From the NCBI GenBank assembly GCA_958299035.1, contig CATQJL010000112.1, positions 69,099,117-69,163,116 on the forward strand: a DNA stretch of 64,000 nucleotides. Reading direction: 5' to 3'. A program made the position numbers and the translations under genes. This DNA is from Cylicocyclus nassatus (lineage: Eukaryota; Nematoda; Chromadorea; Rhabditida; Strongylidae). Below the pieces are notes generated by a model. The model searched no databases. It was not told the DNA's origin and worked only from the letters and a program-made list of their open reading frames with translations. This document shows positions 46,058 to 57,412 of the stretch, in pieces. The first letter of the stretch is position 1. Each line of letters starts with the position of its first letter.

Positions 46058-49000
46058 CTACCAAATCATCCAAAGAGGATGCTTCAGTTTCTCGTAAGGC
46101 ACTCCAGAGCTCAATTCAACTTGCGGCAACTCGGCGTATAGAGTAAGATTGAGCGGTTTTGGCTTCTTTTCTCTTTCGCGGATTTCCTGCAATGTATCCG
46201 TCAAACAGACTCAACAAATTCTCGGTTCTTCAACAAATCAAATGAACACTTACTTTCAAAACACAAAAGAATGCTGCAGGTTGAAAGTCGAGGTACATCT
46301 TGTGAGCAATCAGATGAGGTTGCTTCAATATATTGGCCAGATCATCTACCCCGAAAACACACGAAGCGGTCACGAGTTTGCCTAAAACCAATGACAGCTA
46401 ACCAATGTACACATAAGGCAGCGTCTACCGAAATTGAGGGTGGTGAGATTTTGATAAGGTACCATTGCAGGGCTTTCAATTAAATAGCTATCCAAGTCCC
46501 GCAGCAAAAGGCGAAGTCATACTCAAGAGAATCGCTTCAGTAGGACAAAGCTGCGGCGGTCTTTCCGCCCAGCAACGTGGGTGGTTTGAATATACGAATC
46601 CAGAATTAAGCTTACATGTGCCCAACATTCTCGGAACTTTGATAGTTGCAAGGGATTCAGATTTTTGAAAAATGCGCTCGAGGCCATTTACGGGCTTTGA
46701 TTCAGACATCCACGTAGCTGGGCGGAGCATCCACCGCTAATTCCTCTTTCAGGGGTGATTTTTTCGCGTCCGACTTTACATTCTGCTAAGGGACTTGAAA
46801 GTCACTTAGTTAGAGTACCGCTGTTGCCCTATCAATTTTTCGCCACCCATCAATCTCGGTTGACGGTGCCTTTAATCGAATTATTTGCTCTTACCACCAC
46901 AGTTGCGGTACCAGACTTGGTGTCTGGCCAGATAATAATGCATGCTTGCATCACGCAACTTCGTTTCCATATAGTTATCAACTTCTGCCATGTGTTTTGC
47001 TCGATAGTCTTTTTCAAATTTTATCCACTTTTTAGCGCTTGTCCCGCCAGGGACCGAAAATACTTGAAAGTAAGAATGATTGTTCGGCGTTTTGGAAAAA
47101 GTGATCGACCTACTCTTTTCGTTGCCGGTGAGCGTTGCCCAAAACGCCTCATCTGGGATGTACGTATCATTGAGAAAATGTAACAGTTGCAAGCCTTTTT
47201 CTGCCTTAAAAAATTAGAGTTGGAAAATGTGCATCAATGCTTGACAGCAATCTTGGCCCCACATCATCACAAAGACTAAGATTAGAAGGTAAAAATGTTT
47301 TTGGGGTATGGCTGCGGCGACGCCTCTGGTTATAGACTTGCAAAAATTTTGGGAAGAAAGAAAAATTTGCCGGAGTGCCTGGCTAACGCCAATCACTTCC
47401 GCGAAAAATTCCGTTTCCCTCTTCCCCTCTCCCTGCCCAAGCGAAGAAAATTACTGGGACCGCCATTGATATCAGATCAAATTCCTTGTCGTGGCTAACG
47501 ATGAACGCCAGGGTACGGAGGCTGGGATCGCCGGTTGTTTCGCGTTATCCGATCGCGACTGCGGCAGCTTTGGCTTTGCATTACGGTAATCGCCGCCGGA
47601 CCCCTCCTTGCTGACACGTAGCCAAAATGGGTAGCTGCGGCGCCTCATTTACTCACCTGCTCAGTTTGTCTTTGGTAGTTATTTTTGTCTACGATTTGAA
47701 TCTTGCATTGACGTGCTTGAAGGCAGTGGCTCGGCAAATCTCAACCTAGTTAAATTTGCGCTTACCTGGGAATTTTCAATACGCTGATACCGAAAATCCA
47801 CTTTTGAAAGCTTGAAAACGGCGAAAATAAGCGTTTTTTAATGCCCTTCCCTTTGATATTGGACGAGTGGAGCAAAGCCGATGATGCTAAATTGTGGCAG
47901 GACCCAATGGTTATAGCGTTGCGGCGGGCAGCCTCCAATGGTGAGAAGGAAGTTGCCAACTCGCCCGGGCGCGTGTAAGATTGGCTTGCGCGTGTAAGTT
48001 CGAGAGCGATTTTCTCGGCAGGGAAAGCATGCTGTGCAATCGAGATTGCACTATTTTCATAGTTGGTTGATAAGGAACCTACCGCGTTAAATTCCCTAGT
48101 TGTTGGATTTTGCCGATCCACTGCCTTTGAGCTCTTGCGTTGGATGTGTTTTTTGTTTTGAACCAAGCTGTCGAAGCATTTGCACAGGAATTTGGGAATT
48201 TAAGCGCTTAACGTCAATGATGAAGTCGACCCTTTTTGGATCTGCTGGTGAACTATACTTATCGAGAGCGGAGAAGGTTGCAAAGTTTCATTATGGCGTG
48301 AGGGAATGGCGACGGATATGTTGAGCGAGGACTCGAGATGTTCATAATTAGGAACAAGTCTGACAGGACCATCGGTAGCATTGGGCCATGCGATCGCCAC
48401 TTGTTTTTCATTTTATTTGTTTTGTAGCTTTAGAATATTAGATTAAAGTAGCTTTATGTGTTGTAAAGATAAATTGCATTGAAGCTGTTGTTTATTGGCT
48501 ATTGTTTTTAATTTAGTCTGTTCCTTTTCTTTCTCAGCGTCCACGCGCTGTCATATTTTTGTGCAAGAAGGGGTAGTCCACGGCAGCGGCCGATAAGAAA
48601 CAGCTAGCCTTAGCGGACGCGCAACATCATAGAGGGAACAGCGGGGTTCTACGGTGTTGATTGTGGCGAGCACTTGCAAAAGGTGCTGATCTCACCGAGC
48701 CACCACAGCCACCATCACTAGCTTTATGTAACAGGCATATGGTAAAACCATTTCTCGGCACTCTGAAGTCTTGCAAAAGTAGCCTGTTTGAATTCTAAGT
48801 CTTTGTTGAAAATGAACCTAAAGAAATTTCTTCAGAAGCTTTGAGACTATTAAGATCATAAGACTGTGGCGCACTACAGATGAATATTGTCAACACTTGT
48901 AAGTTATCCTGCAATACTGATGTAAGTATTTTAATCATCTGTTTAGTTATATAGAACCATTCGGACAGATCTTTTAAATAGTGATTGTTGTAACTTAGAG

Positions 49001-51714
49001 TTAGTGACTCTTCATCTCATCTACCTTTATCATTTTTTCTACGCTACGATATTCACGTAAAAGCAATACCAAATTCTTCAGAATTATTTGTCAGTTAGAG
49101 CGAAAAAGGACATTACCTTTAATATCCTCGTTATGGCCTTTCGAGGAACGAGTGCACTCAGGGAAGATTTGAAAAGTGGTAGCGGGGAGTCTTCTATCTG
49201 TGAAAAAAATGAAACAAAACATGTTTTTTGAGCCCGGGCGATGCGAGAACGCATGCCGGAGGGAAGTTTCAGCTTAACGATGAAATTATTATAGGAGGAG
49301 TCTTCATAGTAACCTGCAAAGTGATGAGGTTTCGCTTCTCTTCTTTACTTTTCATACATCCCGTCCGTCAAAATGATTATGTAAGATGTAAAGTATCTCG
49401 CAAAGGTTATTTGGTGACATTAAGCGCTTTGATTGTTCTCTAGGTTTTAAATGGGGCAAAAACACGGCAGTTTGTGTCATTCTGCCATAAAAGTTTTCTT
49501 CTCAGAATCCCAGCTTCAATTCAACTTAAGTACTTTTGCTTAAGTTGCATTTTTTCCTGCTGGCCAAGGGTCGCTCACATTGAGTTTGTTGCGCAAAGGA
49601 CAAAGATCATTGATAGATTTTTGCTATTACCTTTTTTCCCTTGAGGCGATCCGTTTGAAAAGCCAAAAACTCGCTGTTTACAGTATTATTCAACTGTTTG
49701 AGTATCTTTACCATTTCTAGGTTCGTCTTAAGCGGAACGTCTACACCAGAAAGTTGCTGAATATTGGCAATCTTCAAGAGTTTGTGAGAAATTGCAGTGC
49801 AAATACCTGATAATACATCCAGTTTGTCTTGCTACGAGCCAGAACTCCGACGCAAACCCATGTAGAGTTGATTATCTCAAACGATCCCCATTCAATATGT
49901 GGTCGATGCTGTAATTTAGTTCCTTTAGCGTTTTAGATGCTTATCAAACATGTGAGTTTCTGGACTTGAATTCGTCGCAGTCAAAGAGCAGGAGCAAAAA
50001 TCGATATAATTTTTTGCCGTAAATAATAAAATGTTGCTTTTTGTTACTATCATACGATTTTCGACACTCCTAAGCACACGCCCCATTTCGGACTTTTACA
50101 CATTTAGCCCCTGCTCGATGATGAGTGAGACTAGTGTATTCTGTAATTTATATTGGAGCTATACCATTCAAGCAAAACACATGCTGGCGAGTGTACCCCT
50201 ACCACTAGACCATACTGGCTTACAAGTGACTGCGTCAGTCAGTATGCCTTAAATTGATTGCTATGGTCGAAAATCTTTGTGATGCCGACAAAATAATGTG
50301 ATGCCGACAAAATAATCTTTAGCGACTGTCGCAAAAGAGCTGTGTAATTTTACGTCTTTGACAAATGGAGTGGCAGTGGCGTTAGGCTACTGTGAGGTAT
50401 GTCCCCACTAAAGCACTAAAGCTTGCTCATCTCTTCTCAAATCACAAGCAAATCTAGACTTAGCAAGGTTTGCAGAGACATTTGGGCGTAGAAATACGTA
50501 AGGCGTCATTATTTTCCATAACCTTCAGGAATATGAGTCTACTATTCTGCAGCTCCCTGCGAAGAGAAGTTCTGATTGTTAGTAGTATGAGTAGTTTTTT
50601 CAGATTTGGAAAGATAAGCACGTTTGATGAAAAAAACAGTCATTTGGCCGTTTCCAAAAACGAAAGGTTCTACGTAAAAGATTCGTTGAGGGGATTAAAA
50701 AAGCCCTATAACTTCGTCACAAGTAAGGACACAGGTTTTTCTCAGTTAGAGAAAAGAATTGAGGAGACTTTGCTTTGGACGAATTTACACCCAGGGCACA
50801 CGGGTGGGCTGGGGGTGTGGTGCGGAAGGCGACAATCCCCAATTTTGTGCCTATCAAAAACTCTCCGGTGTCAAAGTGACACCCCGGGGGACTACGGGGG
50901 TGGGGGGTGGGGGCAGATACATTACTCAATGCCACAAGTAGAAATCCGTGAAAGTCATTGAGACGGATGATACACAGCCTCCATTTTTCGCCGATTGTCG
51001 CCTTCCGCGTGCCCCCCGTGGGCTGGATACCGTTTTGAAGTAAAAGGCGTTGTTTGATGAAGAGGGGAACTGGATCAGCCGGGTCCTAATTGGATCGAGC
51101 CTAGTTTTTCAAAGTTTAGTGCAAGCAAAGTAATGATGCTGGAATCGGTACCTCACCAACACGTGGACGTTGTCGAAACAGCTGGCCACCTCATCCATGG
51201 CGATTTTGAACGATTTTTCGGCTGAGCCACTTACAGCAATACAGTATTCGTTATGAGGCCTATAGAAGGCGCTCAACATGAACATGACCTAAAATTGTTT
51301 ATATTATATGGTGCTTGTATGAACCGAAGGGGAAAAATTCCCCGCGTCTTTCTACTATGGTATTAGCGCCCGCTTACCTGTATGAAATTTTTGTAAACAA
51401 TTGCACCATAAGCAAGTGGATATTTCAATTCCTCTACCGAAACATCTGCTAGATCTACGCGAAATCCAAAAAGCTTTTTCAAAGCGTGGCACCTGATACA
51501 AAATTTTTTCTGGTATGATCGAAATGCAGTTCCTTGCGTTACAAGGTTTACCATTTTTGGAAGAAGAAGTTAGTGTATTTGCATCATAAAGAGAAAGCTC
51601 ACTTGTTTTTAGCTTTGGATATTTCCAACTCAGCGTGTGCGGAGTTGTACTTCCATTGTTTAGCTTTTTTAGCCGAGAGTTTATCTCCACCGATAATTCT
51701 CCTGCAGTCCACAT
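46058..51714 (-). CDS. Core-2/I-branching (GT14) glycosyltransferase
   Basis: A Golgi enzyme family transferring GlcNAc (or Glc/Xyl in relatives) in beta-1,6 branches on O-glycans. Nine exons (minus): 51603-51714, 51378-51492, 51157-51288, 49807-49908, 49631-49756, 49117-49197, 46895-47204, 46254-46381, 46058-46186. All phases fit (1,235 nt, about 411 aa). Order: VDCRRIIGGDKLS; VSVEELKYPLAYGAIVYKNF; VMFMLSAFYRPHNEYCIAV and SCFDNVHVL; IEWGSFEIINSTWVCV and TNWMYYQ; QLSGVDVPLKTNLEMVKIL; SPLPLFKSSLSALVPRKA; FLNDTYIPDEAFWATLTGN, whose Asp-Glu holds the family's catalytic Glu; HYYLARHQVWYRNCGGKLVT; SCVFGVDDLANILKQPHLIA. The family cysteines are present and no stop interrupts the frame. The 5' end is incomplete: the first listed exon starts in phase 1 and no membrane anchor precedes it nearby. 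Introns 3 and 6 carry repeats. Confidence 0.92.
47720..48129. mobile_element. Inverted-repeat element, intact 410-bp copy
   Basis: Ends AAGGCAGTGGCTCGGCAAAT and, on the other strand, AAAGGCAGTGGATCGGCAAA. The body is colinear with 61338-61514 plus 62786-63028, which is the same element split by an insertion. It sits in glycosyltransferase intron 6. The 134-codon minus frame across it is not a gene. Confidence 0.8.
50785..51045. repeat. GC-rich inverted repeat in glycosyltransferase intron 3
   Basis: GGAAGGCGACAATC near 50826 and its complement GATTGTCGCCTTCC near 50993 flank a G-rich centre (GGGGGTGGGGGGTGGGGGC). The 163-codon plus frame at 50470-50961 runs through this repeat and lacks any domain. 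Confidence 0.6.
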
Positions 51715-52019
51715 CTGAAACTAATTTTCGCAGGCCTGCAAGGGAAGGATACCATAAATGGCGATTTATGACAAGGTGATGTCACTAGACGCGCCCTTTC
51801 AGCTGATTCCTAATGTTCTTTTTTTTGCGGAATAACTTCCCGAAAGAAATTATGAGCGTTTGATTGTGCAAATTTGTCTAGCATTAAATGGCATAAAATT
51901 AGCAAAAAAGCTCTAATACAACACTTATGCAGATTTTCGCTGGATTTTTCCTTTCTTGCAGTCTTTATACTCGACACAAGTTGCTTAGACCTTTTAGCAT
52001 TTTTGTGCATCTTTTCGTC

Positions 52020-52590
52020 AATTTTAGGCCACTTGGAGCCAGTGTTCGGGCAAAAAGTCGATTTTGAGATTTTGCGCTTACTCAGGCGTATTCTTTATGT
52101 TGAATCCTAAAATCGAGACAGCGCGAAAACAAAAAGGGGCTCTGACGCAGGAGAGCAGATGAGCGGGATTTTCTCACTATGAATTCACGCTCCCACCTTC
52201 CTGCGCTATCTTCTCGGTTCCGATGTCGAGTCACGCGTTCAGTCTTGGCCTGCGAGGATGTCAGGGCGACTAGCGGAATCGAAAAAATCTCCGGAAGCTG
52301 GGAGCGTAAACTCACAGTGAGGAAGACCCCCCCCCCCCCATCCACCTGCTGATCTTCCTCTTGCGTTAGAGCAATTCGTCTTTTGCGCTCTATAGTGTGG
52401 ATTTTCGGATTCAGTATGGGGAATAGGCTCGGGTAAACACAAAGTCTTGAAATCGACTTTTTGCCCAGACACTGCCTTTGAATTTTGACAGATTCGGACT
52501 TTTAAACGCTTATAGCTTATTACAGAGATATTTCGCAAAAAGACAGATTTGAAATCAGCGTTTAAAGACGTGTGTGATATACATCTCGTC
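52020..52590. mobile_element. Large imperfect inverted-repeat element
   Basis: GGGCAAAAAGTCGATTTTGA near 52049 pairs with the minus-strand GGGCAAAAAGTCGATTTCAA near 52468, and matching sequence extends outward on both sides. The centre has a C12 tract near 52328. Long minus frames here (87 and 118 codons) are repeat-derived. Confidence 0.65.
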
Positions 52591-53290
52591 TTCAATCGCC
52601 AACCTACATTGGTTTGATTTCCTTACAAGCACATGCACGGTCTCTCACCTATCTCATTTAGAAGTTCTTGGTAGTCGGGCAGAGCTGGCGTGGACGGAAC
52701 TGATGATTGCAAGCTGAATTGAAGCACTGTACTGTGTTACCACTGATGCGCTTTTGAATATGGGAGTAAATACATAGTGAAAGTAGTTTAGTACAAGTGT
52801 AAATAGTTGAACCTGCTAACTATGTGTAATTGTGGACGCTGTCAAATGAATTCGTTGTGAAAATACTCGACATTTTGGATGTCTAAAGTTTCTAGGTTAT
52901 TTTCTAGCCACGAAATCATAGGCATTCATAAACGAAGACATTGCTGATGTGATTTTGTGACTGGTCGTATTTGTAAGTCCTCAAATGTCACACAACGCAG
53001 CATCCCTATAACCATGCAAAGCGCTGACGTGCACAACCGAAAGTGGCGGTTTTAATGACTGCCTTCTTTTCCATCTTAGAGCTTTATGTGTCATCTTGAA
53101 GAAATTGATGGGAAGAAAAACGTTTCAAAGTCGCTTTTTTTCCTGTAGCAGAAGTAGGTGTGATCTCATTATCAACTATTGATACGTTATGGATGTGGCG
53201 GAAACCTATAAGAAATTTCACGCAGAGGTCGCTGTTTTGGCTAATCATTCTTACGAGCCAATTTTGATAGGTAAGAATGATAATAGTGAT
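52591..53290. other. No gene recognised
   Basis: AT-rich spacer with no supported exon. Confidence 0.35.
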
Positions 53291-53429
53291 AGCTGCTCAT
53301 AATCTAGATCGCATGCAAATTGGACCCGGATTGCACCCGAAACTGCGCACTACGCCCGGATTGCATCAAAACCTGATCCAGATTGTATTAAGGCGGTTCG
53401 CTATGTTTTGCTCGGGACTTGACTGTGTC

Positions 53430-53556
53430 ACTGGAAGCGAAGCGAGCGTGCATGTTGCCATGATGAAGCGGTCGTGGACGTAATGCGAATATATGTGGTC
53501 GCATGCGACCGCTTGTGCTTGCTTTGGCCACTTCGCTCGCTCCGCTACTTGTTCCA
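53430..53556. repeat. Hairpin with GAAGCGAAGCGAGCG arms
   Basis: GGAAGCGAAGCGAGCG near 53433 pairs imperfectly with CGCTCGCTCCGCTAC near 53533. A GGTCGCATGCGACC palindrome lies between, near 53497. Probably a small element near the retroelement's start. Confidence 0.6.
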
Positions 53557-53599
53557 ATCAAGCACCAATCGAATAAATACGTCATCACACAAGTTTGAG

Positions 53600-53780
53600 T
53601 AGTTAAGGCACAGACCACGCAAAAGATGCAAAATTTCTAGCTCACTTCGGCATTTTTTGATTATGCACTGACGTGCAGAACTAAAGCTTGAACAGAACTT
53701 GCTAAAATTTAATATTCTAAAAAACTCATCCATTTCGGATTGTGTTGAGGTGACGATGCAGCAGTCGTCGTTCAAGCCGT
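53600..53780 (-). pseudogene. Inverted fragment of Penelope-like reverse transcriptase
   Basis: The minus strand reads DDCCIVTSTQSEMDEFFRIL, nearly the same as the plus-strand CCIITSTQSEMDEYFRILN at 54028-54090. It therefore carries the RT active-site region of the same family in opposite orientation. The downstream minus frame is open but unidentified. Confidence 0.7.
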
Positions 53781-53843
53781 TTCGGAAATGTTAGACAAAT
53801 ACTATTCTACCATGGTCACCTTTGGCTAAGCAAAACGTGCATA

Positions 53844-54940
53844 TTGACCCTCATTAGAGAATGTTTGAATTGTAACATTTTTAGGTGGTCTGGAAATTAC
53901 TATTCCCAGATTCGAGGACTTGCGATGGGTCAAAGGCTCGCGCCGATCCTGGCAATTTGTTTTATGAGTAAAATTGAAGAGCCAATACTAGCACGTTTGC
54001 CATCGATGTACTGCCGCTATATCGAGTGCTGCATCATCACTTCAACACAATCCGAAATGGATGAGTATTTTAGAATTTTAAATCAGCAGTCGCAGTACAT
54101 AAGGCTTACACAGAAACTCCGAACAGTGACTGGCTTTCCTTTCTGAACACTCAGGTAAATCTATCTGACGGTACTGTACGAATCAAATGTTCCTGAGAAA
54201 AAAGCTCTAAAAACATCCTGGTCCCCGCCACGTCAGCGCATCCTAAAGCTCTAAAGCGTTCCGTCATCAACAATATGTACAAAACTGCTGCAGAGTTCTG
54301 TACGGGCGAAAACGAACGGCTAGATTCGCAACAACTGGCGTCTGAACATGCTCGCAGTAATGGATACGGAAGTAAGCGATCAAAGGAAAGATCAGCTAGA
54401 CACGTAAGCGAAAGCATGCGTAGCAACGACAACAGAATTCCTCTTTGCATTCCCTTTGTGTCCGACAGTTTTGATGAGGCGATTAAACGATGCATAAAAC
54501 GAGCGAAGTTGGAGAATGACGTAATGCTGGTCAGCATTCCTAGCGATAGTTTCAAAAAAGCGGCTGATTAGGAACAGAATGTATGATACTGAATGCATAT
54601 CAGAAAACTGCATCGTCTGCCCATACGGAAGGTTAGGTGATTGTGCAAAGGAGGGTATCGTTTACAGTTAGAGTGCCTGAGCTGTGGAACAACATATGTA
54701 GGTGAGACCGGAAGAACATTAAGCGTTAGAATAAAGGAACATTTGGCTAATAAAAGACGAGGGACAATGTCATCTCCTTTGGGAAAACATAGAGTAGAGG
54801 CACATAATGGTGACGATTTTATTGTAAAGTGCACGATATTAGCGTGTGAGACCGAAATCTCAGTACGAAAAACACTGGAAGCTGCGTGGATATCTACCGA
54901 AAATCCGGGAATGAATAACAAGAATGAATGCTTGGCATGA
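53844..54940 (+). pseudogene. Penelope-like retroelement, RT plus GIY-YIG, broken
   Basis: Three frame blocks read as one Penelope-like ORF. Block 1 (53844-54146) is reverse transcriptase: GNYYSQIRGLAMGQRLAPIL, then CRYIECCIITSTQSEMDEYF. The catalytic YIDD has become YIEC, so the enzyme is inactive. A frameshift near 54120 gives FLNTQVNLSDGTVRI. Block 2 (54190-54571) contains HPKALKRSVINNMYKTAAEF and NGYGSKRS. Block 3 (to 54940) has a Cys-rich linker (CISENCIVCPYGRLGDC) and the GIY-YIG endonuclease CLSCGTTYVGETGRTLSVRI followed by EHL, ending NNKNECLA. This RT-linker-GIY-YIG order defines Penelope-like elements. No telomerase-like function is implied for this dead copy. Confidence 0.9.
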
Positions 54941-55193
54941 CAAATGACCTCTTGCCTTATATATCATTATGAACTTTAAGCGCGGACTATAAATGTCTCT
55001 GACTTACTGAGCAGCCTTCAGTGATGTCCGTCGCAGTAACGCGGACTACTGACTTCAGGTGGATTAGAGATTGATGTCTACCACTTCGGATTGTTTCCCA
55101 GTACGTTGTACTGAGACAAGGTCTGAACGCCGCGAGTTAGAAGAGGCGTTTGGTCGTGTAGACTGACAAGTACAAAACTGCAATCCCTTTTAA

Positions 55194-55231
55194 GGCCTCC
55201 GACGAAGACGATACCTGTCGAAACGTTAGGC
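55194..55231 (+). ncRNA. Hammerhead-ribozyme-like motif downstream of the Penelope ORF
   Basis: GGCCTCCGACGAAGACGATA followed by CCTGTCGAAACGTTAGG has the order of a minimal hammerhead. It has a CNGANGA-like box (CCGACGA), a short helix II (GAC / GTC), GAAACG, then GTT, with GCCT/AGGC able to close the outside. Penelope-like elements are known to carry such motifs in their terminal repeats. The first box departs from CUGANGA, so activity is doubtful. An AATAAA follows at about 55232. Confidence 0.4.
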
Positions 55232-55257
55232 AATAAACATCCACCATAAAAACCTGT

Positions 55258-55767
55258 TTGGCACAATATCACTTACAAAGGCTACAAACTTCATTGCAAA
55301 GACAATTTTGTCCACAAAATATAGTTGTCTTGCTGGCATTTCATCACCTCACTGCGGTCCACCAGCATGCGCAGAAGGGAAAAGGGTCGTCGCGAAAAGT
55401 GGCATGTTTGTGCAAGATTATCTCAGATTCGATGAAAGCAGAAGAGCTCAAATGCTGTAGTTATATAGAAGTCTGCTGGGGCTGTTATGGGGCCATTCAT
55501 GTTTTTGCAGGAGGACCTGCAAAATTTTTTTCCAGAAAGTTGAAAAACCGACCATTTTTTGCCCCTAAAAATGCGCCATTTTTTGAGTAAGTGAATTGAA
55601 GTCTTGTCGTTCTGCATAGGGTGGACCAAATCTTTGATTACTGCGAACATTGTTGGGATAATGCCTTACACATCTTTCGGACCCATCATCCAGGCGTGAC
55701 GATTCCAGCAGAAGCGACGCCAGCTGCGAAAAGAGTTGTAGTCAGAGGCAGGTTTGACAGCTTGTAG
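55258..55767 (+). other. Unidentified open frames, possible two-exon remnant
   Basis: The frame 55258-55590 ends KNRPFFAPKNAPFFE. A GTAAGT donor near 55587 and a TGCATAG acceptor would join it in phase to VDQIFDYCEHCWDNALHIFR and TPAAKRVVVRGRFDSL, stopping at 55767. The implied intron is only about 33 bp, below normal nematode size, so the join is doubtful. No family recognised. Confidence 0.25.
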
Positions 55768-56325
55768 TTTCTAAGCGAAAATCGCAAAACTCGAGTGCAG
55801 CTGCCAGTCAGAAGTTAACAGTTTTCTCAATCAGATCACCCATTGTAGACGAATTTCTTTGAAATGCGCAAAAAATGGCTGTATGAAGAAAAATGTAAAA
55901 TTTTTATGAGTGGAAAATTTCCTTTTTTGATGTGCAGGTCAAGCGCGTCTTGGCATCGATAAAAATCAGAAGCCCCGTATTACACTTTCTTTTCTCTACT
56001 GAACAGTATAAAGAACTTGGTGTCAAATACGACCGGGCGCCGAAATATTGCGTTTGAAAATGAAATTTCCAAAAGTGCCCGGGAACTTTCTTTACAACCT
56101 AATAGAAGTACAGAATACAGGGCAATTATCTTTTTAGTAAGTTGTACATGTTAAACATTGTGGTAAGCTGGCATTATATTTGAAGACATCTCGTAACTGG
56201 CAAATCGCCTACGGCGATCTAAACCGTCTAATCCTCCACTACAACTGCGATTCCTTTACTCAAAATAGCCAATTCGCAGAAAATCTCTAAAGTAGCGAAT
56301 AGAGGCAGTTGTGCAATATAACATA
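55768..56325. other. No gene recognised
   Basis: Spacer before element copy B. No exon supported. Confidence 0.35.
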
Positions 56326-57152
56326 CTAGCTGGCTTACCCGGCTCCGCCGTATCCGGACCAAACTTGGCACACATACACTTCGGGCCCCGGCGGGTGTCA
56401 CAGTCCACTTTTCGTTAACGATCGATGTCGATTTTACCGATTTTTATCGATTTTTTTGCAGAGTTCACCTACAGGGCTAGGAGTTGGCACAGGGGGGGGG
56501 AAGTGAGCATGGGGATTCCGAATACAATATTAGTTTTCAGAATTATCGATTACTTTTATTGATTTTATCGATTTTTTGTAAATTTTGACATGCGAGGCTG
56601 GGATTTTGCACAGGGGGGTAATCGAGCATGCTGATTACGAACACAATATTAGTTTTCAGGATCGTCCATTACTTTTATCGATTTTATCGATTTTTTTTTG
56701 TAAAGTTTGACCTGCGGGGCTGGGAGTTTGCACAGGGGGGTGATCGAGCATGCAGATTACGAATACAATATTAGTTTTCAAGATCGTCCATTACTTTTAT
56801 CGATTTTATCGATTTTTTGCAAAATTTGAGCTACGGGGCTGGAATTTGGCACAGGGGTGTAATCGAGCATGCTGATCATCCCCTTGGGGATGATCAGCAT
56901 GCTCGATTACACCCCTCTGTGCCAACTCCCAGCCCCGTAGGTGAACTCAGCAAAAAAATCGATAAAAATCGATAAAATCGATATCGATCGATGACGAAAA
57001 GTAGCCTATGACACCCGCCGGGGCCCGAAGTGTATGTGTGCCAAGTTTGGTCCGGATCGGTTCAGAAATGGAATTTTCTATTCGGAACATACGTACAGAC
57101 ATACAGACAGACATACATACATACAAACAGACATTCAGCTTTATATATAAGA
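56326..57152. mobile_element. CTAGCTGGCTTACCCGG element, copy B
   Basis: Same ends and order as 42879-43586 but with four internal tandem units of about 115-120 bp instead of three. It has the same inverted junction (CATCCCCTTGGGGATGATC) and the ACATACATACATACAAACAG microsatellite before CAGCTTTATATATAAGA. Frames of 73-116 codons across it are repeat-derived. Confidence 0.85.
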
Positions 57153-57412
57153 TGCGAGCAAGACTGCTCACGAGTGTGGACTTTCCGTACCGCAAGCATG
57201 AGCAATGCAAAGAAAGAAGAACAGGCATTTCAAAACACTTTCAATGTGTGAACTTGGAACATGAGCTTGAATTTGATAGCTTATTTGCTGATTTGGTGCC
57301 AATAGCAGTGCGAACAATCTCATTGATCGAAAAAACATCAATTAAAATCCACAAATAATTTTTTTACTGTCGCAAGCATTCGAAAGAATGCGACTTTCCA
57401 CACAGTTCAGAG

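Noticed and set aside
46465..46668. Plus-strand frame GFQLNSYPSPAAKGEVILKR
   Set aside because: It lies in a glycosyltransferase intron on the opposite strand. The candidate splice join upstream hits a stop, and no domain is recognisable.
47762..48166. 134-codon minus-strand frame
   Set aside because: It lies almost wholly within the 410-bp inverted-repeat element, which recurs at 61338-63028 with a disrupted frame.
50470..50961. 163-codon plus-strand frame
   Set aside because: It lies antisense in glycosyltransferase intron 3, ends in a GC-rich inverted repeat, and has no recognisable domain.
51810..52010. Minus-strand frame with a hydrophobic stretch as the glycosyltransferase anchor
   Set aside because: Most of it lies beside or within an inverted-repeat element, and no donor gives the phase 1 needed to reach 51714.
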